Shown here: piece after piece, positions 6,459 to 11,588 of the stretch
Layout: each line of letters opens with the position of its first letter
How positions within the stretch are numbered: the first letter of the stretch is position 1
DNA from: Desulfobulbaceae bacterium
GTDB lineage: Bacteria; Desulfobacterota; Desulfobulbia; Desulfobulbales; Desulfocapsaceae
DNA: 11,588 nucleotides
Direction of reading: 5' to 3'
Assembly: GCA_024643445.1 (NCBI GenBank)
Contig: JAHEMX010000063.1
Coordinates: forward strand, 1-11,588
Position numbers and translations under genes: made by a program
Notes under the pieces: model-generated
Database searches by the model: none
The model's input: the letters and a program-made list of their open reading frames with translations, nothing else
What the model was told of the DNA's origin: nothing

Positions 6459-7328
6459 ATGCAGAAAGAGGATATAACGCTCGGCATTTACGAGAAGGCC
6501 CTGCCCTACGGAACAGACTGGGAGCAAAAGCTCGCCACGGCCGAACGGCTGGGCTTTGATTTCGTGGAGATCTCCGTGGATGAAAGCGATGAGCGGCTGG
6601 CCCGTCTGAACTGGAACCGTGCAGAACGGAAGGCCTTCAGCCAGACGGTCCTCGACAGTCCGCTGAGCGTACCGACCATGTGCCTGAGCGGACACCGCCG
6701 CTATCCCCTGGGCAGTCATGACCGAAAGATTCGCAGACAGGCGCTCGAAGTAATGGAGAAGGCCATCGGGCTCGCCGTGGATACCGGTATCCGGACCATC
6801 CAGCTGGCGGGATATGACGTCTATTACGAAAACAGCGATGACGACACCGGTAACTGGTATCGGGAGGGCATGCAGAAAAGTCTGGAGATGGCCGCCCGGG
6901 CGCAGGTTATGCTTGCTGTGGAGATCATGGATCATCCGTTTATGAACTCTATCCGGAAGTTCATGGACTTGAAGCGGCAGCTCTTATCGCCGTGGCTAAC
7001 GGTCTATCCAGATGTCGGCAATCTGAGCGCCTGGGGCAACGATGTCGGCGAAGAACTGACCCTTGGCATCGATCAGATAGTCTGTATTCATTTGAAGGAG
7101 ACCCTGGCCGTGACCGCTCAGCATGCGGGAACCTTCAAGGAGGTTCCCTTCGGCACCGGCTGTGTTGATTTCCCATCACTTTTCAAGAAACTGCAAGAGC
7201 TCAACTATCGCGGCCCATTCCTGATTGAGATGTGGACCGAAAAGGCGGCGGAGCCTGAAAAAGAGATCGCCAAGGCCAGAGAGTGGATATTTTCGCGTAT
7301 GCATGAGGGAGGGTTCATCCATGGATAA
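6459..7328 (+). CDS. ulaE: L-xylulose-5-phosphate 3-epimerase UlaE
   Basis: TIM-barrel epimerase converting L-xylulose 5-phosphate to L-ribulose 5-phosphate. The 289-residue protein begins with the family's LGIYEKALP and carries VEISVDE, PTMCLSGHRR, QLAGYDVYY and PDVGNLSAW blocks. The four metal ligands of this family are visible: E155, D185, H211 and E257. The last corresponds to E251 of the E. coli protein as I recall it, displaced by an extra six residues around 216-221. The start ATG is five bases after the ulaD stop with no clear ribosome site, so it is probably coupled to ulaD translation. Its 3' end overlaps the ulaF start by eight bases. Cytoplasmic. The product feeds UlaF. UlaE-type and SgbU/YiaR-type epimerases are hard to separate by eye, but the reaction is the same. 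Confidence 0.95.
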   Translation: MQKEDITLGIYEKALPYGTDWEQKLATAERLGFDFVEISVDESDERLARLNWNRAERKAFSQTVLDSPLSVPTMCLSGHRRYPLGSHDRKIRRQALEVMEKAIGLAVDTGIRTIQLAGYDVYYENSDDDTGNWYREGMQKSLEMAARAQVMLAVEIMDHPFMNSIRKFMDLKRQLLSPWLTVYPDVGNLSAWGNDVGEELTLGIDQIVCIHLKETLAVTAQHAGTFKEVPFGTGCVDFPSLFKKLQELNYRGPFLIEMWTEKAAEPEKEIAKAREWIFSRMHEGGFIHG

Positions 7329-8016
7329 CAGGATCAAGCAAGAGGTACTGGAAGCCAACCTGACACTGAAGGAGAGGGGGCTGGTCATCTTCACCTGGGG
7401 GAATGTCAGTGCTATCGATCGAAAAAGAGGTGCCGTGGTCATCAAGCCCAGCGGCGTTCCCTACGAAACCATGCGCGCTGAAGACATGGTGGTGGTTGAC
7501 ATGGCGGGCAAGGTGATCGAAGGTAATTACAGACCGAGCTCTGATCTGGCGACGCACCTCGAGATTTACCGCATGTTTCCCGAGTGCGGCGGGGTTGTCC
7601 ATACCCACTCCCGGATGGCCACTGCCTGGGCCCAGGCGGGTGTTGATCTGCCGGCGTTCGGTACAACCCATGCCGATTATTTTTATGGTGCCGTTCCCTG
7701 CACCAGGCCTCTTAACGAGGCGGAAATTGCGGGCGCCTATGAGCATGAAACCGGCCGAGTTATTGTGGAAACCTTCACCAGTCGCAAGATTAATCCCATG
7801 GCTGTTCCCGCCGTGCTGGTCTGCGGCCATGGCCCATTCAACTGGGGAAGAGATGCCGTGAGCGCAGTGGAGAGCGCCATCGTGCTGGAAGAGATTGCCC
7901 ATATAGCCTTTTCTTCCCTGGCCATTCAACCGCAACTGGTAACTATCCCCCAGAAACTCCTCGATAAGCACTATCTCCGCAAACATGGAGTCAACGCCTA
8001 CTATGGGCAGAAGTAA
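7321..8016 (+). CDS. ulaF: L-ribulose-5-phosphate 4-epimerase UlaF (AraD family)
   Basis: Zn-dependent class II aldolase-fold epimerase converting L-ribulose 5-phosphate to D-xylulose 5-phosphate, the exit to the pentose phosphate pathway. The 231-residue protein matches AraD length. Zinc ligands H94, H96 (VHTHS) and H170 (CGHGPF) are present, as are phosphate and substrate loops GNVS, KPSGV and RPSSD75. Catalytic D119 (HADYFYG) and C-terminal Y228 (AYYGQK) are also present. ATG 7321 overlaps the ulaE stop (7326-7328). It has an AGGGAGGG-type ribosome site about eight bases upstream inside ulaE, so coupling is expected. An upstream in-frame extension to 7225 lies wholly within ulaE and is rejected. 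UlaF, SgbE and AraD are isofunctional; the ula name rests on the neighbours. Confidence 0.95.
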   Translation: MDNRIKQEVLEANLTLKERGLVIFTWGNVSAIDRKRGAVVIKPSGVPYETMRAEDMVVVDMAGKVIEGNYRPSSDLATHLEIYRMFPECGGVVHTHSRMATAWAQAGVDLPAFGTTHADYFYGAVPCTRPLNEAEIAGAYEHETGRVIVETFTSRKINPMAVPAVLVCGHGPFNWGRDAVSAVESAIVLEEIAHIAFSSLAIQPQLVTIPQKLLDKHYLRKHGVNAYYGQK

Positions 8017-8053
8017 GAGGGCAGTAGAATCGTTTTGATCTGAGCTGTGCGGA

Positions 8054-9550
8054 ATGCTTATGAAATCCATTTTAACACTTGATATCGGCTCCTCTTCAAT
8101 GCGGGCCGTGCACTACGATACAGCCGGCGGGTTCCTCCATTCCTGCAGCAGGGGAACTGTTCCCAGCTATCGGGGTGACAAGTGTGTGGAGTTGGATGCA
8201 GCTGGATTTGTCGACTCGCTGCTGTCACTGCTGCAGGAATCCTCTGTCTACACCAGGAAAGAAAACCTGGAGCTTCTTGCCATCAGCGTAACCTCCCAGC
8301 GCTCCTCGGTGGTGCCCGTCAATCGGCAGGGCGAACCGCTCACCCCCTTTATCATGTGGCACGACAAACGCACGGTTGAAGTGTGCAGGAAACTTCAGCC
8401 CTATGAGGATCGTGTTTATCAGAAGACCGGCCTCAGGATCTCTCCCGTCTTCTCTGCGGCAAAAATGACCTGGCTGCGGCAGGAGATGCCGGAAGTGTAT
8501 AAAAATACGGCTAAAATGCTCGGTGTTCATGATGTTGTCATCCATGCACTGTGCGGCAGGTTCGTCACCGATCATTCTCTGGCGAGCAACACCTGCCTGC
8601 TGAATCTTGCCACCCGTCAATGGGATCAGGAACTGCTCGATATCTTTTCCGTTAGTCCAGCCCACCTCTGCGAGCTCATTCCTCCCGGCTCCGTCTGCGG
8701 GGGCACCACCAGCAGGTTGCGGGAGCGCACCGGAATCCCTGAGCATACCCCGGTAATTTCCGCTGGTGGTGATCAGCAGTGTGCCGCGCTGGGACTGGGA
8801 GTCATCGAAGAGGGCAAACTTAAATGTACCACCGGCACCGGGACCTATCTCATCGCCCATACCAATGCACCGATTATTGACGAGAAAAAACGCTTTCTGT
8901 GCAAAATCGGCGCAATTCCAGGAAGTTACAATCTCGAGGCGGGCCTGCTCACCACAGGTACGGTGTACCGATGGTTTTTCGAACAATTCTACCGTAATGG
9001 GAATGGATCTGCAGAAATTGAGCTGATGAATCAGGAAGTACTGACAAGCCCGCCGGGAGCCGGTGGGGTCATCCTGCTGCCCCATTTCGAAGGAAGCGGC
9101 GCACCCCATTGGAATCCGCAGGACTGCGGGGTGTTCTATGGGATGAACCTCTCAACCTCCCGCAGTGATATGGCCCGCGCGGTGCTGGAAGGCATTGTCA
9201 TGGAGATGGGAGAAAACATTTCCCTGTTCAGGCAAAAACTCGGGACTGTCTCACAAGTGAGTATTTCCGGCGGCTTGACAAAATTCCCGGCATACAATCA
9301 GCTCCAGGCCGATGTATTCGGCTCGGATGTCGTTCTTCATGCAAACCGTGAATCAACCTCTCTTGGTGCCTGGATATCCGCAGCGGTTACCTGCGGTCTT
9401 TACGCTACCCATCAGGAGGCGCTTCATGCGATCCGGCCACCAGGATCGGAAAGGATATTCTCCCCTGACCGCAAGAAGACAGAGAGCTATAAGGGGCTGA
9501 ATGCCCGGCGTAAAAAGCTCTATATGGCACTCCGCTCCATGACCGGGTGA
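8054..9550 (+). CDS. FGGY-family carbohydrate kinase, predicted ascorbate or 3-keto-L-gulonate kinase
   Basis: An ATP-dependent sugar kinase of 498 residues, the normal FGGY length. Residues 6-20 hold the phosphate-1 loop (LDIGSSSMRAV). SQR at 81-83 and W102-H-D104-K-R106 line the substrate site in the family. D240 in SAGGDQQ is the expected catalytic base, GTGT at 261-264 is the second phosphate loop, and ISGGLTKFPAYNQL near 412-425 is the C-terminal nucleotide signature. The gene starts 37 bases after ulaF with a weak ribosome site; ATG 8060 is an alternative start. It ends the operon. It does not look close to E. coli LyxK as I remember it. Since no PTS is visible, this enzyme is the only candidate in the window for making the phosphorylated UlaG or UlaD substrate. 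L-xylulose or L-ribulose kinase activity is the alternative. Confidence 0.9.
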   Translation: MLMKSILTLDIGSSSMRAVHYDTAGGFLHSCSRGTVPSYRGDKCVELDAAGFVDSLLSLLQESSVYTRKENLELLAISVTSQRSSVVPVNRQGEPLTPFIMWHDKRTVEVCRKLQPYEDRVYQKTGLRISPVFSAAKMTWLRQEMPEVYKNTAKMLGVHDVVIHALCGRFVTDHSLASNTCLLNLATRQWDQELLDIFSVSPAHLCELIPPGSVCGGTTSRLRERTGIPEHTPVISAGGDQQCAALGLGVIEEGKLKCTTGTGTYLIAHTNAPIIDEKKRFLCKIGAIPGSYNLEAGLLTTGTVYRWFFEQFYRNGNGSAEIELMNQEVLTSPPGAGGVILLPHFEGSGAPHWNPQDCGVFYGMNLSTSRSDMARAVLEGIVMEMGENISLFRQKLGTVSQVSISGGLTKFPAYNQLQADVFGSDVVLHANRESTSLGAWISAAVTCGLYATHQEALHAIRPPGSERIFSPDRKKTESYKGLNARRKKLYMALRSMTG

Positions 9551-9906
9551 CTCGGATTTTGCCATTAACATTGTATCAGTTTTTGGAATTGGTCTGCACC
9601 TCCCCGATTAGACCGGCACTCTGTCGGCGTTAAGCGATACACCCTTCGTCCTGAATAATGCAGAGCTGTGGCCGCTATGTCTGCAGTGTCAAACCGGCAT
9701 GCTTATAAATCATGTGGAGGGGATCGGCTATTCTTCCCGGTTGAATTCTCCGGAGATGACGGCTACGATATGAACGGGTGGCGACCGATATATGAATCGA
9801 AGCAAACATCAGGAGAAACACCCAGAATTTCTGAGCATGTGCATAAATGGTTCCCTGATGTTGCAAAATTGAATCCCCCACTGACCCCTTTGATAAGAAA
9901 AGCGTT
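9551..9906 (+). other. 356-bp gap without a convincing gene
   Basis: No clear terminator follows the kinase: GGTCT/AGACC (9589-9612 region) is only a 5-bp stem with a long loop and no T run. An open frame from GTG 9668 (or ATG 9677) to TGA 9910 would give 80 or 77 residues. It uses many codons rare in the neighbouring genes (ATA, AGA, CTA, TCA), has no recognisable domain and no good ribosome site. Its stop overlaps the TTG start of the next gene as TTGA. It may be a gene remnant or chance. The region must hold the end of the ula transcript and the promoter of the next gene, but neither is distinct. Confidence 0.4.
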
Positions 9907-11588
9907 TTGAACTATTCCCTCTTTCCCGTTATTGCGTTCATCAGCTTTCTGCTGACCGCGCTTCCTTTCACCTGCCGCTCGGCAACAATGGACAGTCCGC
10001 TCGAGCTGACCCAGGCGATCTTCAGGCAGGTCCCCTGTATGCGGGAAGAACAGTACAACTATCATAAAGACACCATCCGCTCGCTTTCCTACACCAGGAT
10101 GCGCGCTCTGCGCGTCTTCTGCACCCTGCCGGACGTGAGTGCCGATCAGGCCATCCACGCCCTTGAGCAACTGGTATTTCAGCCAATTACCTTCGACCAG
10201 GTGCAGCTCCTGGAGTTTCTCTCGGATCTGCCCGGTGCAACCATGGCGGACGGCTGGCAGCTTATCAAGACGACCGGTGACCTGTCTTTTACTACCATGC
10301 AGGCGGTGAAGGCTATCAGCACCATCAAGCGATTGACTCCTGAAAAGATGTTTGAACTGGTCGGCCGAATAAGAAGCATGGATGAAAGCGGACACTGGGC
10401 GCTGAAAACCTTTTTTTCGATCAGCGATATCGATGCGCTCTCGGCGCTGAGCGGCCTTGATATGATTGCGCAGATGGACAAGGAGCAGAGCAGAGCGGCG
10501 GAGCAGACCGGCCTGATCGCCGACATTACTCCCGCATCTGCCCTGGCGATCATGGAGTACCTGCACAGGCTGACAGACGGCGATGCGGCAAACAGCCGGG
10601 CTCTTTTTGCCGATGACAAGACCACGGTGCATTCGGCCCTTTCCTGGCTTCAGTATTATTTCAGCCAATCCGAAACAGCCAGAGATGAGCGCTTTCAGGC
10701 ACTCTCAGAGCTGCAAAAGGCAACGCTGCTTCGCGCTTTTTCACGAGCCTCTGATTATCATATTCGAAAGATAAATGACCTGCACAGCGTCACGGATGAA
10801 TACGGTGCGGAGATAGGCACGGGAAGCCTGATAGCCAGCAGCAGAAGCCGTCTGGAATCACTGTTCAGCCGGCTGCACCCGGAGGCACAGGCCCGTTATC
10901 AGGAAGCCTTTTACCAGGGACTCAATACGTCCAAACGCAACGATGCGGTCAATGCACTCAAGCAGGCAACCGCCCGCGCCCGCAAACTGACTGCCCGGGA
11001 TCTCAGCTCCGCCAACATCTATATCCTGCTATCGCACGGCAGCGAACTCTATGATTCATCTTTCAGAGACATTCTTGTCCCGGTTCTTCTCGATCGCATC
11101 GCAGCGTCTTTCAGGAGTAACCTGCTGGCCTTTCTGCTGGAGACTGACCCCCTGAACAACCATGTCTCAGATTTCATTGTCGGCTGCGCCCAGAAAGGTA
11201 AACTGACTGCTTTTTTCCCGGAAAACGCCGAGGAGCAGCGTAAAATTCTTGACCTGATTGCCGGCTCCGCCTTTCAGGACGAACAGAGCCTGATCCTTTT
11301 CTCGGCTACCTTCGCCACCCTGCTCGAAAAACTGCAGCCCGATGCCCGTACCTATCTGCTGGCAAAGATGATCGACTTGATCAGACAGCCGGCATCGACC
11401 TTTGCGCTGCAGCTCAGAGTCATTCTCCAGTACTATGGCGACAAGCACCCTGACCTGCTGAGTGAGGACGACCGGAGAAAAATTGCAGAACTCATCCAGC
11501 GCTACGGCCAGGTAAATCTCGCACCCTACATAACCACCGATTTCAAGCGCTGGAAAAAAGATGGGCGATTGCAGAGCCTGTCGATTTT
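9907..11588 (+). CDS. Large probable exported alpha-helical protein of unknown function (3' end beyond window)
   Basis: A frame without stop runs from 9907 to the window end, 560 codons visible. I checked it codon by codon. The frame is closed upstream by TGA at 9856-9858, and between there and 9988 the only usual start codon is TTG 9907. Residues 5-22 are strongly hydrophobic (LFPVIAFISFLL), followed by C23-R-S25-A26, compatible with an export signal cut near 25-26. There is no basic residue before the hydrophobic core, which is atypical, and no good lipobox. Starting at ATG 9988 would discard this segment. The rest is soluble and almost wholly helix-like, with a loose 35-45-residue rhythm of Leu/Ala-rich helices (roughly 60-200) suggestive of a helical-repeat solenoid. 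No family is recognised. It lies after a 356-bp gap and is probably not part of the ula operon. Confidence 0.75.
   Translation, partial: MNYSLFPVIAFISFLLTALPFTCRSATMDSPLELTQAIFRQVPCMREEQYNYHKDTIRSLSYTRMRALRVFCTLPDVSADQAIHALEQLVFQPITFDQVQLLEFLSDLPGATMADGWQLIKTTGDLSFTTMQAVKAISTIKRLTPEKMFELVGRIRSMDESGHWALKTFFSISDIDALSALSGLDMIAQMDKEQSRAAEQTGLIADITPASALAIMEYLHRLTDGDAANSRALFADDKTTVHSALSWLQYYFSQSETARDERFQALSELQKATLLRAFSRASDYHIRKINDLHSVTDEYGAEIGTGSLIASSRSRLESLFSRLHPEAQARYQEAFYQGLNTSKRNDAVNALKQATARARKLTARDLSSANIYILLSHGSELYDSSFRDILVPVLLDRIAASFRSNLLAFLLETDPLNNHVSDFIVGCAQKGKLTAFFPENAEEQRKILDLIAGSAFQDEQSLILFSATFATLLEKLQPDARTYLLAKMIDLIRQPASTFALQLRVILQYYGDKHPDLLSEDDRRKIAELIQRYGQVNLAPYITTDFKRWKKDGRLQSLSI

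Noticed and set aside
7315..8070. Minus-strand open frame (251 codons) opposite ulaF
   Set aside because: It mirrors a gene with complete AraD-family catalytic residues; chance antisense frame.
8225..9109. Long minus-strand open frame (294 codons) opposite the kinase
   Set aside because: It is entirely inside the FGGY kinase, whose motifs are intact in the plus frame. The antisense translation shows no domain.
9668..9910. 80-codon open frame after the kinase
   Set aside because: Poor codon use compared with neighbours, no ribosome site and no recognisable sequence. Kept only as a note within the gap entry.
9763..10668. Long minus-strand open frame (301 codons)
   Set aside because: It lies opposite the 9907 frame, which continues open to the window end with a plausible signal segment and helical composition. 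The antisense product is rich in Arg, His and Gly and looks like a shadow.
1..11588. CRISPR array, tRNA, rRNA, insertion sequence or phage genes
   Set aside because: No regularly spaced repeats, no transposase or integrase frames, and no tRNA-like or rRNA-like stretches were seen on reading through both strands.

Overview
The window reads as a bacterial carbohydrate-catabolism locus, about 11.6 kb and moderately GC-rich by eye, from a Gram-negative-type bacterium (putative exported protein, dense operons, ABC importer of the carbohydrate type). The phylum cannot be fixed from the sequence. A proteobacterium or Desulfobacterota member is a guess from overall flavour only.

Layout. Left block, + strand: the last 19 codons of an upstream gene (probably an ABC substrate-binding protein), a strong intergenic hairpin, two CUT1-type ABC permeases (146-1063 and 1074-1904), an MFS permease (1952-3124), a possible 28-codon ORF linking two genes, and a small nitroreductase-family flavoprotein (3208-3768). 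Centre: a convergently placed GntR/FCD regulator on the - strand (3819-4472). Its upstream region carries two overlapping palindromes (4486-4511) and is shared with the next operon. Right block, + strand: ulaG, ulaD, ulaE, ulaF and an FGGY sugar kinase (4724-9550). After a 356-bp gap without a convincing gene comes the start of a large, probably exported helical protein of unknown function (from 9907, open to the window end).

How the genes work together. UlaG, UlaD, UlaE and UlaF are the four enzymes that take L-ascorbate 6-phosphate through 3-keto-L-gulonate 6-phosphate, L-xylulose 5-phosphate and L-ribulose 5-phosphate to D-xylulose 5-phosphate. Their known catalytic residues are all present. 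In the classical E. coli system the phosphate is added during uptake by the UlaABC phosphotransferase system, and UlaR (DeoR family) regulates. Neither is present here. Instead there are an ABC importer, an MFS permease, an FGGY kinase and a GntR/FCD regulator. The most interesting reading is therefore a PTS-independent, kinase-dependent ascorbate (or related lactone or keto-gulonate) pathway: non-phosphorylated uptake, ATP-dependent phosphorylation by the FGGY kinase, then the Ula enzymes. Enzyme identities are strong. The kinase substrate, the transported solute and the regulator's target are inferences from context.
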